Position numbers and translations under genes: made by a program. From Costus lasius (taxonomy: Eukaryota > Streptophyta > Magnoliopsida > Zingiberales > Costaceae), in NCBI GenBank assembly GCA_027563935.2, contig CM050449.1, forward strand, positions 41,018,507-41,082,506: a DNA stretch of 64,000 nucleotides, written 5' to 3'. Positions within the stretch are counted from its first letter, which is position 1. Each line of letters begins with the position of its first letter. Shown piece by piece: positions 11,018 through 24,003 of this stretch. The notes beneath the pieces are model-generated. The model saw nothing but the letters and a program-made list of their open reading frames with translations, searched no databases and was not told the DNA's origin.

Positions 11018-12216
11018 CTAATGGTTGAGAAATCTCAAACCCATATTATTACAGTGCTTCTCATGCTTCTGCTGCGCCAGAGGCTTGGTAAGCGGGTCTG
11101 CCAGATTGTCATCTGTATGAACCTTGCAGACTTTGATCTCGCCATGATCAATGATCTCCCTGATCAAATGAAACCGTCTCTGTATGTGCTTGGACTTCTG
11201 GTGCGACCGTGGTTCCTTTGCTTGTGCGATTGCTCCAGTGTTATCACAGAAGATAACCAAAGGATCTGCACTCGAAGGAACAACACCAAGTTCTCTCACG
11301 AACTTACGAATCCACACTGCCTCCTTGGATGCTTCCGAGGCTGCAACATACTCAGCTTCTGTTGTGGAATCAGCAACAGTTGACTGTTTGAAACTTTTCC
11401 ACACCACTGCTCCTCCATTCATGCTAAAAACATAGCCTGATTGCGATCGGAAATCATCCTGGTCCGACTGGAACGAAGCGTCAGTATATCCTTCAATACT
11501 GAGTTCTTCCTGACCACCGTATATCAAGAACATATCTTTGGTCCTCCGCAGATATTTTAAGATGTTCTTGACTGCAATCCAGTGTGCCTGACCTGGATTA
11601 CTTTGGAACCGACTGGTCACGCTTAACCCGTAAGCGACGTCTGGGCGAGTACACAACATCGCATACATAATGGACCCAATAGCCGAAGCATAAGGCGTAT
11701 TGTCCATTTCATCTTTCTCAGTCTGTGTTTGTGGACACTGACTCTTTGAAAGATTCAGACCATGTCTGACTGGAAGATATCCTCTTTTATAATTCTCTAA
11801 ATGAAATCTCTCCAGGACCTTATCGATGTAAGTACTCTGGCACAGCCCGAGAAGCCTCTTAGATCTATCCCTGTAGATCTTCACACCTAACACATAGGCT
11901 GCTTCTCCTAGATCTTTCATCTGGAAACATTTCCTTAACCATGCCTTTACGGCATGCATTTCAGGAATGTCATTTCCAATGATCAAGATATCATCGACGT
12001 AGAGGACTAGGAAAGTAATCACGCTCCCACTAAACCTCTTATATACACACGGGTCATCCTCGTTCTTGATGAAACCAAATTCACTGATTGATTCATCAAA
12101 ACGAATATTCCAGCTTCTCGATGCTTGTTTAAGTCCATAAATAGACTTCTTTAATTTGCATATCTTATGATGATCTGATGGATTAGTGAAACCTTCTGGT
12201 TGTGTCATATACACAT
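11018..12216 (-). CDS. Element C polyprotein, C-terminal part (RT second half and RNase H)
   Basis: This is the downstream portion of the C polyprotein, cut off from its start by element B. It holds the second half of the copia reverse transcriptase (KLKKSIYGLKQASRSW; the catalytic LYVDDILI near 12004-11990) and the RNase H (YTDASF near 11485, STTEAEYVAASEA, FCDNTGAIAQ), and it ends with the family-typical C-terminus MGLRFLNH and stop at 11018-11020. There are no internal stops. The last five bases (12212-12216) are one copy of the CACAT target duplication. Counting the CACAT once, 3,885 coding bases (1,294 residues plus stop) stay in one frame with the part at 21313-24003, so the sole large disruption is B. 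Confidence 0.93.
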
Positions 12217-13924
12217 TGTTAGGGTATGCCCTTAAGGCTAATGTTTGAGGCCTTGGGATTGTAAAAGTATCATATAATAAACTCTTGTGTTTATAAAGGC
12301 AATGGTTATTATTCAGTTTGTTACATTGTCTGCTGCAATAACTGTGCTTCTGAATAATGTCTCAAAGCTGTTTAGCTAGGCTGACATGCATATGTCCTTA
12401 GTCGAGATATCTTGGTGAACATGAGACAGCCTTGATATGATTGAGACTAATATGTGTTCTAATCTTATAGGATGCTTCGAGCATGGAATAAGATGTAGAC
12501 TCATGGGTACATTGGATGTACTGGACAGACCCTACTAGGATATTCAATTGCTTGTCACAATATGAATAATCCTTGTTTGCATCAAGTGGCACATGTCCTC
12601 TGACTTGAGATCACTTGTGTTTCTAGATGATGATTGTCATTGTTTTGAGGTAGTTCAATATCATTTGAAACATAATGATTATAGACTATCTTGGATAATG
12701 ATCATGAGTCAGGTTAGGACACTAGTGATAGATAAAGGATTGCCGTCTCCTTGTTCAAGGAGTGTGGTGTTCTAAAGGGGCCCCCCTGAATGAGATGATT
12801 GAGAATGTGTACGGCCATACCCAGGTGACTATGTTCATCTGGTCTAATCATGCTCATCATATTGGAGTCACAGGCTTGACACGCTTGTCCAATAAGAACA
12901 TCCAGTGGCAAAGGAAACATGTATGCCTAGTGAAGTGCATTCACCCTTGTGCTGTGTTTTGGGAGTAGTCTTGGAAGACTCTTTCCTTTATATCGGGAGA
13001 CAGTAATGTGTTGCTAGATACCCCTCACTGATCGTGATAATGAAAGTTATCGTTACCGACATTCAAAGGAAACCCTCAGGGTCGCACAATTTGATGATAT
13101 GGCTTACTTGAGTCAGATCGTGTGGACTGAATTGTTTGGGTTCAGTTTAAAGGGATTTAATCTCTGATTGTAAGTGAGATCTGGTCTGATCATGTTTGAT
13201 TGATTAGGGCTTGAGATCGGTAAGCTTCGATCGAGAGAGGTGATGCTAGATCGGTGAGATCAGGAGCATCAGGAGATGAACGGTTAGATCTTGAACCTTA
13301 GGGTTTGATATGATCTAGACCAAAGGGGGCTTGGGCTTATTTGATTTGGTTTGTTGAACCAAATGCAATTAAACCAAAAGAGAATCGGTTCACTTATGTG
13401 AACGCATGGTTCGAAAGGGTGATGGCGTTTTGGTCGTTTATGAGTGCATGCTTCCATTTATGGTAAGTCATCATGGCCTCTTCTTCAAAACGCCTAACGC
13501 CAAGCCATTCACCACTTGACTTCACTTCGCTTGGCTTCTTGCAATTTGCGTGTGGAGAAGAGGTGGACGAACGTGTGGAGCTCTCGCCCAAGCAAGATCT
13601 CGTCTCCCATCCCTTCCATTCGGCAAGGACACTTGAAGATCTTTGCTAGCACAAAGATCAACAAGAAGAAGCCATCTCTCTTCTTGTGTGCGTCACTTGT
13701 GGAGAAGATCTCTCTTCGTCTTTGCTTCCAAGCCGCCTCCTTCTCATGGCCATGGTAACGCATCTTTCACTTGATGTTTAAGTTGATCATATGAATGTAT
13801 AGCATGCGATCAAATGTGAAACCCTAATTCCGCTGCTAAAATAAAGAAAGGTCACTTGCGCCCCCCTCTTGAAAGGGGTACTCACCTTAGGGTTTCTCGC
13901 TCCCCCTTGAAGGGCACCCTAACA
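12217..13924 (+). repeat. 5' LTR of element B
   Basis: It runs from TGTTAGGG to CCCTAACA and is followed two bases later by the tRNA-iMet primer site. It is 1,708 bp, the longest LTR of this family in the window. Its 3' end carries an extra segment (near 13870-13924) compared with the ends of the C and G LTRs. Confidence 0.95.
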
Positions 13925-15700
13925 ATTGGTATCAGAGCCGGTTAATATATGTTCATATGATTGCTTTGTTTGTTTTGTGATCCTTGTTACTATAGATCTA
14001 TTTCACATGCGCAACCACATGCTAGGTTTTAGGTGTTTGGCGCATGTGTGATGTTCATGTTTATGCATGTTCTTGTTGGCGCATGTTAAGTATGTTGAAT
14101 GGTATTTCATCAAAACTTATATCTACTTGCGTGCAAACATTTAGATCTATATGCACTTACTATAAACCCTTAGACGGGTTGATGGGGTTGAAGTCATCCT
14201 CTAGGTTAGATCCAATAGTCTGATCAGACCATCTGACAGCCTAGATGGATCGACCAGATGGCACCTGTGCGCAAGCACAAGGTGGCTATAGGTCGATTGC
14301 ATCACAGGCGTGTAGCGAGGTCTGGTTGAGACAACCAGTGAACACACATGAGTTAGGCCCGGGGTCACACCCGCTTGCCAGAACTCATGTTGGTTGTTCA
14401 GCCCTTGGCGCATGCATGGTTGACCATTAGGTCAACTCGAGTCAGTTAGGACTTGGTGCATGAAAGGGCATGGATCTAACTAGATTGATGAGTGGATCCC
14501 TATCAATGGACCGTTGTAAGGTTGTAGGGCACATAAGAAAATTAAAATTGATGCCAATGGGTTTTCAAAACTTTTATTTTCTTTATAATGGATCACATGT
14601 TGATTGCATGATGCCATGATGTTTGTTTATTTAATCTTATGTGGGATGCCCAATTTAATGTGTGCTGTGCTGGGGCCTGCGAGCCAGGAATTAAACTTGT
14701 AAATTAATTTTTATTGTGATCTGCGAATCACATTTTTAATTAATTTATTGTATAATTGACCTGCGAGTCAAGCTTGTCTAGATAGATCAAAATGTATTTG
14801 ATTAGACAAGAGCACAAAAGCACACATCGCAGAGGCGCATTCAGCTGGTGGGCGCACCTGAGCTGCATTGAGCGCTAGGGCCCTGGGTTGGACCAGATGA
14901 GATGCAAAAGACCCAAGAAAAGCAAGTGAAGACTTAAGTTAATTAAGGTCTTACTTAGGCTATGGGCTTTTACCACATAAGATCCATGCTTTCTTTTATT
15001 GTTTAATAATTAGAATTGCATGAGTTATTTATCTTCTGCTATAGCCATAGGATTTGCCTGATAGTAAGAAGATAAAAGACCGTTAAAATCCAAACGCTAA
15101 AATATCAAGCACGTAATGCCTTCTGACGCGAAACCTCACTGTTCTGACTATCGTTGGAGCCGTGTTGTACCCACTCAGTGGGCACGTCCATCTATCTTCA
15201 GACGGTGCGGGATTACACCTGCGTGTTACAGAGAAGGGATTTATCGCTTCTCGTTGCTCAGCATAGCACGTGGTGGTCCAGGGAGTAGGTCGGGTCAGCT
15301 TGACCATGTAGCCTACATATGTGGCGCATATGGTAGCGCATGGAGGCAGCCATCTGAGGGATCAGAGACTGTGTTGTACCAACTCAGTTGGCACAGTCTG
15401 CTGGATTGCCCAGGTGAAGGGGAATCGCACGGGTTGGCGATTGGCTGGGACAGCCTACCAGAAATTAGTGCTTGTCATCTCTGTGCATCTTATCTCGCCT
15501 GAGCGGGACGCGGAGACCAAGTATGAAATCTGGATCCCATCTCACTAAAAGAGTTCTACTCTTTCGGGCTGTTTTGCTGGATTTTTCAGCCAGATAAAAT
15601 AGTGAGAAAAAGAATCATTCTTAAGTCCTGATTGATTCTTAACATTGATACTGACCTTGCTGTTCTTGCATTGTTGTAGATTCCTGCAGCAACGAACACC
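13925..15700 (+). other. Untranslated leader of element B with primer site and conserved hairpins
   Basis: The leader of about 1.78 kb lies between the primer site (13927-13939) and the gag start at 15701 and has no long ORF. It carries small hairpins with loop CTGCGA at 14674-14685 (stem GGC/GCC), 14715-14732 (TGTGAT/ATCACA) and 14756-14771 (TTGAC/GTCAA). A pair of 24-base near-repeats at 15162-15185 and 15371-15394 each folds around ACTCAGT. The TTCGA hairpin found in the leaders of C, E, F and G is deleted here near 14840. Confidence 0.8.
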
Positions 15701-18700
15701 ATGAGCTTCAATGTGCGATCCCTACTGGAAAGGGAGAAGTTTGCTGGGCCAAACTTCTCAGACTGGTTCGGACACCTAAGATCGTTCTTAAGGCAGAGAG
15801 GAAACTGTATGTCCTCGAGACGGCTGTGCCGCCTCAACCCGCTGCGAACGCCGCAAGGGCGGTTCGTGATGCCTATGAAAAGCACGTCAATGATAGCATT
15901 GATGTCGCTTGCCTGATGCTAGCGTCTATGACGCCACCGCTGCAGCGTCAGCATGAGGATATGTCGGCTATAGAGATTATAGCGAACCTCAAGATGCTGT
16001 ATGCTGCACAGGCGAGGACAGAATGCTATAATCTAACAAAGCTTTTCTTTCAGAGCAAACTGGCTGAAGGGAGCCCAGTGGGAGCTCACGTGCTCAAGAT
16101 GATTGGGCACAAGGAGGCTCTGGAGAAACTGGGGCATACCATCAACCAGGAGCTTGCTGTAGACATTATTCTGCAGTCTCTCCCGCCCTCTTTCGATGCA
16201 TTCATTATTAACTTTAATATGAACAAAATCGATTGTACTCCGGCAGAGCTGCTGAATATGCTCTTGACTACTGAGGAAACTCTGAAGGGAAAGCCTTCAA
16301 CCTCTGTCTTAATGATTCCTTCCAGGAACAAGAAGAAGGGGAAGAAGGGCAAAGCCCCTGTCAAGAGTTACAGCAAGGCTCTGAAACAGAAGGTAAAGCG
16401 GTCAAAGGACAACAGGTGTTTCCACTGTGGCCAGCTGGGTCACTAGAAAAAGGACTGTAAAGCGCTCCAAGGAGATAAGAGGGGAAGCATTGCTTCTGGC
16501 TCAGGTATATATGTGACTGAGGTCATGTTATCTTCTTCTTCCATTTCATGGGTGTTGGACACTGCATGTGGAGTTCACATTTGTTCAAATGTGCAGGAAC
16601 TCAAGAGAAGAAGGCAGGTGGGACAGCATGAGGTGGACCTACGCGTTGGAAACGGGGCACGGGTTGCTGCTGTTGCTGTAGGAGACTATTTCATCTCATT
16701 ACCATCTGGCATTATATTAGAATTAAACAATTGTTATTTTGTACCCAGTATTACCAAAAATATTATCTCTATTCCTGCTCTTGTCAGGAAAGGGTTTTCC
16801 TTTGAATGCAAGATTTCAAAGTGTTATCTTACTCTTGATAATATTGTTTATGCTACTGCTTCAATTAACAATGGGTTATTCATGTTGGACATGGAATATT
16901 CTATACAAAACATTGATAATAAGAAAGCCAAGTATGCTGATGACAGCACCTTGCTATGGCATAGTCGTTTAGGCCATATTAACAAGAAGTGCATTAAGCG
17001 GTTGCATGATCATGGACTGCTGGGATCATTCTCCTATGAGGAGATTGATACATGCAAAGCTTGTTTAATGGGTAAAATGACGAAGTCTCCTTTTCCTCAC
17101 AAAGGACAAAGGGCTTCAGGTTTACTTGACCTTATACACAGTGATGTGTGTGGGCCATTTAGTAAACATGCCAGAGGTGGCTATCAGTACTTCATTACCT
17201 TTACTGATGATTTCAGTAGATATGGGTATGTCTATCTGATGGGACATAAGAGTGAATCTTTTGACAAGTTCAAAGAGTTCAAGAATGAAGTACAGAATCA
17301 GCTAGGCCGAAATATCAAGGCACTTCGTTCTGATCGAGGTGGAGAATACTTGAGTCATGCGTTTACTGACTATCTGAAGGAGTGTGGGATTATCTCACAG
17401 CTCACTCCACCAGGAACACCGCAATGGAATGGTGTGTCCGAGAGGAGAAATAGAACGTTACTTGATATGGTTCGTTCTATGATGAGTCAGGCTACTCTTC
17501 CTTACTCCTTTTGGGGATTTGCACTGGAAACAGCTGCAAAGGTACTAAACCGAGTGCCATCCAAGGCAGTTTCAAAGACTCCATATGAATTATGGTATGG
17601 GAAACAGCCGAGCTTGACATTTATCAGGATCTGGGGTTGCGAGGCTTATGTCAAAAAGCTCGCCTCTGGGAAACTGGAGAGCAGATCTGAGAAATGTATC
17701 TTTGTCGGTTACCCTAAGGAAACTAAGGGTTATTATTTCTACGATCCCAAAGAGAACAAGGAATTTGTTGCTCGGACGGCCATTTTTCTTGAGAAGGAGT
17801 TTCTTCTGCAAGAAGCCAGTGGGAAAGAAATAAAGCTGGATGAGAATCCAGAGGAAGGACAAAGTAGTCAAGCACAGTAGGATGAGCCTGAGCCGGTAGA
17901 ACAGGTTACTGAACAACCTGAGGCTCAGATATCACGGGAACCACGAAGATCGGGAAGGATCCGTCGACAGCCTGAGCGCTATGACGGAGTCTACATCATT
18001 GATAATGATGAACCCCTGACTTATGCGGATGCGGTCAGTGGACCGGAGTCAGCTAGATGGCTTGAAGCTATGCGAGCCGAGATGGACTCCATGTCAGATA
18101 ACCAAGTCTGGGATTTGGTTGATCCGCCTCCGGGAGTTATCCCTATAGGCTGTAAATGGATCTTCAAGAAGAAGATTGACATGGATGGTAACGTGGTTAC
18201 CTATAAAGGCAGGCTTGTTGCGAAAGGTTTCAAACAAATCTACGGGATAGATTATGATGAAACTTTCTCACCTGTGGCCATGTTTAAGTCTATTCGGATT
18301 CTTTTCGCGATAGCAGCATATTACGATTATGAGATCTGGCAGATGGATGTGAAGACCGCTTTCCTTAATGGAAATCTGGATGAGGATGTGTATATGACAC
18401 AACCTGAAGGTTTCACTAATCCATCAGATCGTCATAAAATATGCAAGTTAAAGAAGTCCATTTATGGACTTAAACAAGCATCTAGAAGCTGGAATATTCG
18501 TTTTGATGAATCAATCTCTGAGTTTGGTTTCATCAAGAACGAGGATGACCCGTGTGTATATAAGAGGTTTAGTGGGAGCGTGATTACTTTCCTAGTCCTC
18601 TACGTCGATGATATCTTAATCATTGGAAACGATATTCCTGAAATGCATGCTGTTAAAGCATGGCTAAGGAAATGTTTCCAGATGAAAGATCTAGGAGAAG

Positions 18701-19584
18701 CAGCCTATGTATTAGGTGTGAAGATCTACAGGGATAGATCTAAGAGGCTTCTCGGGCTGTGCCAGAGTACTTACATCGATAAAGTCCTGGAGAGATTTCA
18801 TTTAGAGAATTCTAAACGAGGATATCTTCCAGTCAGACATAGTCTGAATCTTTCGAAGAGTCAGTGTCCACAAACACAGACTGAGAAAGATGAAATGGAC
18901 AATACGCCTTATGCTTCGGCTATTGGGTCCATTATGTATGCGATGTTGTATACTCGCCCTGACGTCGCTTACGGGTTAAGCGTGACCAGTCGATTCCAAA
19001 GTAATCCAGGTCAGGCGCACTGGATTGCAGTCAAGAACATTTTAAAATATCTGCGGAGGACCAAAGATATGTTCTTGATATATGGTGGTCAAGAAGAACT
19101 CAGTATAGAAGGATATACTGACACTTCGTTCCAGTCGGACCAGGATGATTTTCGATCGCAATCAGGCTATGTTTTTAGCTTGAATGGTGGAGCAGTGGTG
19201 TGGAAGAGTTTCAAACAGTCTACTATTGCTGATTCCACAACAGAAGCCGAGTATGTTGCAGCCTCGGAAGCATCCAAGGAGGCAGTGTGGATTCGTAAGT
19301 TCGTGAGGGAACTTGGTGTCGTTCCTTTGAGTGCTGATCCTTTGGTTATCTTCTGTGATAACACGGGAGCCATCGCACAAGCAAAGGAACCACGGTCGCA
19401 CCAGAAGTCCAAGCACATACAGAGACGGTTTCACTTGATCCGGGAGATCATTGATCATGGCGAGATCAAAATATGCAAGGTTCATACAGACGACAATCTG
19501 GCTGACCCGCTTACCAAGCCTCTGGCGCAGCAGAAGCATGAGAAGCACTGTAATAATATGGGTTTGAGATTTCTCAACCATTAG
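15701..19584 (+). pseudogene. Element B gag-pol polyprotein, inactivated
   Basis: The start ATG at 15701 matches that of C. A one-base loss near 15776 (CACCTAAG where G has CACCTTAAG) shifts the frame after about 25 codons. The original frame resumes at 15826-16446 and stops at TAG 16444-16446, replacing the Trp after the zinc-knuckle His. It then reads 16447-17880 with protease (DTACGVHIC), integrase zinc finger and DDE core (DVCGPF, SDRGGEY, NGVSERRNR), ending at TAG 17878-17880. The remainder, to 19584, carries RT (YVDD near 18600) and RNase H intact. All domains are recognisable, so decay is recent, but the element cannot supply its own Gag-Pol. Confidence 0.93.
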
Positions 19585-19604
19585 ATTAAGTGCAAGTGGG
19601 AGAT

Positions 19605-21312
19605 TGTTAGGGTATGCCCTTAAGGCTAATGTTTGAGGCCTTGGGATTGTAAGAGTATCATATAATAAACTCTTGTGTTTATAAAGGCAATGGTTATTAT
19701 TCAGTTTGTTACATTGTCTGCTGCAATAACTGTGCTTCTGAATAATGTCTCAAAGCTGTTCAGCTAGGCTGACATGCATATGTCCTTAGTCGAGATATCT
19801 TGGTGAACATGAGACAGCCTTGATATGATTGAGACTAATATGTGTTCTAATCTTATAGGATGCTTCGAGCATGGAATAAGATGTAGACTCATGGGTACAT
19901 TGGATGTACTGGACAGACCCTACTAGGATATTCAATTGCTTGTCACAATGTGAATAATCCTTGTTTGCATCAAGTGGCACATGTCCTCTGACTTGAGATC
20001 ACTTGTGTTTCTAGATGATGATTGTCATTGTTTTGAGGTAGTTCAATATCATTTGAAACATAATGATTATAGACTATCTTGGATAATGATCATGAGTCAG
20101 GTTAGGACACTAGTGATAGATAAAGGATTGCCGTCTCCTTGTTCAAGGAGTGTGGTGTTCTAAAGGGGCCCCCCTGAATGAGATGATTGAGAATGTGTAC
20201 GGCCATACCCAGGTGACTATGTTCATCTGATCTAATCATGCTCATCATATTGGAGTCACAGGCTTGACACGCTTGTCCAATAAGAACATCCAGTGGCAAA
20301 GGAAACATGTATGCCTAGTGAAGTGCATTCACCCTTGTGCTGTGTTTTGGGAGTAGTCTTGGAAGACTCTTTCCTTTATATCGGGAGACAGTGATGTGTT
20401 GCTAGATACCCCTCACTGATCGTGATAATGAAAGTTATCGTTACCGACATTCAAAGGAAACCCTCAGGGTCGCACAATTTGATGATATGGCTTACTTGAG
20501 TCAGGTCGTGTGGACTGAATTGTTTGGGTTCAGTTTAAAGGGATTTAATCTCTGATTGTAAGTGAGATCTGGTCTGATCATGTTTGATTGATTAGGGCTT
20601 GAGATCGGTAAGCTTCGATCGAGAGAGGTGATGCTAGATCGGTGAGATCAGGAGCATCAGGAGATGAACGGTTAGATCTTGAACCTTAGGGTTTGATATG
20701 ATCTAGACCAAAGGGGGCTTGGGCTTATTTGATTTGGTTTGTTGAACCAAATGCAATTAAACCAAAAGAGAACCGGTTCACTTATGTGAACGCATGGTTC
20801 GAAAGGGTGATGGCGTTTTGGTCGTTTATGAGTGCATGCTTCCATTTATGGTAAGTCATCATGGCCTCTTCTTCAAAACGCCTAACGCCAACCCGTTCAC
20901 CACTTGACTTCACTTCGCTTGGCTTCTTGCAATTTGCATGTGGAGAAGAGGTGGACGAACGTGTGGAGCTCTCGCCCAAGCAAGATCTCGTCTCCCATCC
21001 CTTCCATTCGGCAAGGACACTTGAAGATCTTTGCTAGCACAAAGATCAACAAGAAGAAGCCATCTCTCTTCTTGTGTGCGTCACTTGTGGAGAAGATCTC
21101 TCTTGGTCTTTGCTTCCAAGCCGCCTCCTTCTCATGGCCATGGTAACGCATCTTTCACTTGATGTTTAAGTTGATCATATGAATGTATAGCATGCGATCA
21201 AATGTGAAACCCTAATTCCGCTGCTAAAATAAAGAAAGGTCACTTGCGCCCCCCTCTTGAAAGGGGTACTCACCTTAGGGTTTCTCGCTCCCCCTTGAAG
21301 GGGACCCTAACA
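19605..21312 (+). repeat. 3' LTR of element B
   Basis: It begins TGTTAGGG directly after the purine tract and ends CCCTAACA, followed by the CACAT duplication. Same length as the 5' LTR (1,708 bp) with scattered single-base differences only. Confidence 0.95.
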
Positions 21313-24003
21313 CACATCCTCATCCAGATTTCCATTCAGGAAAGCTGTTTTCACATCCATTTGCCAGATCTCATAATCATAATATGCAGCTATCGCGAAA
21401 AGAATCCGAATAGACTTAAACATAGCTACTGGTGAGAAAGTTTCATCATAATCTATCCCGTAGATTTGTTTGAAACCTTTCGCAACTAGCCTGCCTTTAT
21501 AGGTAACCACGTTACCATCCATGTCAATCTTCTTCTTGAAGATCCATTTATAGCCTATAGGGATAACTCCCGGAGGCGGATCAACCAAATCCCAGACTTG
21601 GTTATCTGACATGGAGTCCATCTCGGCTCGCATAGCTTCAAGCCATCTCGCTGACTCCGGTCCACTGACCGCATCCGCATAAGTGAGGGGTTCATCATGA
21701 TCAATGATGTAGACTCCGTCATAGCGCTCAGGCTGTCGACGGATCCTTCCCGATCTTCGCGGTTCCCGTGATGTCTGAGCCTCAGGTTGTTCAATAACCT
21801 GTTCTACCGGCTCAGGCTCATCCAACTGTGCTTGACTACTTTGTCCTTCCTCTGGATTCTCATCCAGCATTATTTCTCTCCCACTGGCCTCTTGCAGAAG
21901 AAACTCCTTCTCAAGAAATATGGCCGTCTGAGCAACAAATACCTTGTTCTCTTTGGGATCGAAGAAATAATAACCTTTAGTTTCCTTAGGGTAACCGACA
22001 AAGATACATTTGTCAGATCTGCTCTCTAGTTTCCCAGAGGCGAGCTTTTTGACATAAGCCTCGCAGCCCCAGATCCTGATAAATGACAAGCTTGGCTGTT
22101 TCCCATACCATAACTCATATGGAGTCTTAGAAACTGCCTTGGATGGCACTCGGTTTAGTACCTTTGCAGCTGTTTCCAGTGCAAAACCCCAAAAGGAATA
22201 TGGAAGAGTAGCCTGACTCATCATAGAACGAACCATATCAAGTAACGTTCTATTTCTCCTCTCGGACACACCATTCCATTGCGGTGTTCCTGGCGGAGTG
22301 AGCTGTGAGATAATCCCACACTCCTTCAGATAGTCAGTAAATTCTCGACTTAGGTATTCTCCACCTCGATCAGAATGAAGTGCCTTGATACTTCGGCCTA
22401 GCTGATTCTGTACTTCATTCTTGAACTCTTTGAACTTGTCAAAAGATTCACTTTTATGTCTCATCAAATAGACATACTCATACCTACTGAAATCATCAGT
22501 AAAGGTAATGAAGTACTGATAGCCACCTCTGGCATGTTTACTAAATGGCCCACACACATCACTGTGTATAAGGTCAAGTAAACCTGAAGCCCTTTGACCT
22601 TTGTGAGGAAAAGGTGACTTCGTCATTTTACCCATTAAACAAGCTTTGCATGTATCAATCTCCTCACAGGAGAATGATCCCAGCAGTCCATGATCATGCA
22701 ACCGCTTAATGCGTTTCTTGTTAATATGGCCTAAACGACTATGCCATAGCAAGGTGCTGTCATCAGCATACTTGGCTTTCTTAATATCAATCTGCTGTAT
22801 AGAACTTTCCATGTCCAACATGAATAACCCATTATTAATTGAACCAGTAGCATAAACTATATTATCAAGAGATAAAACACACTTTGAAATATTGCATTCA
22901 AAGGAAAATCCCTTCCAGACAAGAGCAGGAATGGAGATAATATTCTTAGTAATGCTAGGAACAAAGTAACAACTGTTTAGTTCTAATACAAGCCCAGATG
23001 GCAAAGAGATGAAATAGTCTCCTACAGCAACAGCAGCAACCCGTGCCCCATTTCCAACGCGTAGGTCCACCTCATGCTGTCCCACCTGTCTTCTTCTCTT
23101 GAGTTCCTGTACATTTGAACAAATGTGAACTCCACATGCAGTGTCCAACACCCATGATATAGAAGAAGATGAAACCATGACTTCCGTCACGTATATACCT
23201 GAGCCAGAAGCGAAGCTTCCCCTCTTATCTCCTTGGAGCGCTTTATAGTCCTTTTTCCAGTGACCCAGCTGGCCACAGTGGAAACATCTGTATTCCTTTG
23301 ACCGCTTAACTTTTTGCTTCAGAGCCTTGCTGTAACTCTTGACAGGGGCCTTGCCCTTCTTCCCCTTCTTCTTGTTCCTAGAAGGAACCATTAAGACAGA
23401 GGTCGAAGGCTTTCCCTTCAGAGTTTCCTCAGTAGTCAAGAGCATATTCAGCAGCTCTGCCGGAGTACAATCAATTTTGTTCATATTAAAGTTAATGATG
23501 AACGCATCGAAAGAGGGCGGGAGAGACTGCAGAATAATGTCTACAGCAAGCTCCTGATTGATGGTATGCCCCAGTTTCTCTAGAGCTTCCTTGTGCCCAA
23601 TCATCTTGAGCACGTGAGCTCCCACTGGGCTCCCTTCAGCCAGTTTGCTCTGAAAGAACAGCTTTGTCAGATTATAGCTTTCTGTCCTCGCCTGTGCAGC
23701 ATACAGCATCTTGAGGTTTGCTATCACGTCTTTAGCAGACATATCCTCATGCTGACGCTGCAGCGGTGGCGTCATAGACGCTAGCATCAGGCAAGCGACA
23801 TCAATGCTATCATTGACGTGCTTTTCATAAGTTTCCCGAACCGCCCTTGCGGCGTTCGGAGCGGGCTGAGGCGGTATCGCCGTCTCGAGGACATACAGTT
23901 TCCTCTCTGCCTTAAGAACAATCTTAAGGTGTCCGAACCAGTCTGAGAAGTTCGGCCCAGCAAACTTCTCTCTTTCCAGTAGGGATCGCACATTGAAGCT
24001 CAT
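21313..24003 (-). CDS. Element C polyprotein, N-terminal part (gag, protease, integrase, RT first half)
   Basis: It starts at ATG 24003 (MSFNVRSLLEREKFAG) and is open for 897 codons until element B. Gag (about residues 1-235) has the copia UBN2-like look (KLFFQSKL, HVLKMIGHKEALEKLG). The nucleocapsid zinc knuckle near residues 238-251 reads CFHCGQLGHWKKDY: the last metal-binding Cys is Tyr, although B, E and G keep Cys. Then come protease (WVLDTACGVHICS near 284), integrase zinc finger (H-x4-H...CKAC, about 420-455), integrase core (D in HSDVCGPF, D in SDRGGEY, E in NGVSERRNR, about 480-580) and the first half of RT (QMDVKTAFLNG). It continues at 12211-11018. Apart from the B insertion this is the only open polyprotein of the family in the window. 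Confidence 0.93.

Larger units (their letters stand above)
12217..21312 (+). mobile_element. Copia family 1 element B, full-length, nested in C
   Basis: It is 9,096 bp with two 1,708-bp LTRs (12217-13924 and 19605-21312) and the 5-bp duplication CACAT (12212-12216 and 21313-21317). It lies antisense to C and cuts C within the RT coding region. LTR ends form an 8-bp inverted repeat, TGTTAGGG...CCCTAACA; most other copies here have only TG...CA in common. About a dozen mismatches between the LTRs were noticed by eye. The primer site TGGTATCAGAGCC is at 13927-13939 and the purine tract AAGTGCAAGTGGGAGA ends just before 19605. Its own polyprotein is broken. Confidence 0.95.

Noticed and set aside
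19162..19581. Antisense ORF opposite the RNase H of element B (and similar ORFs at 11021-11383 and 63284-63703)
   Set aside because: Shadow of the conserved RNase H coding sequence on the other strand.
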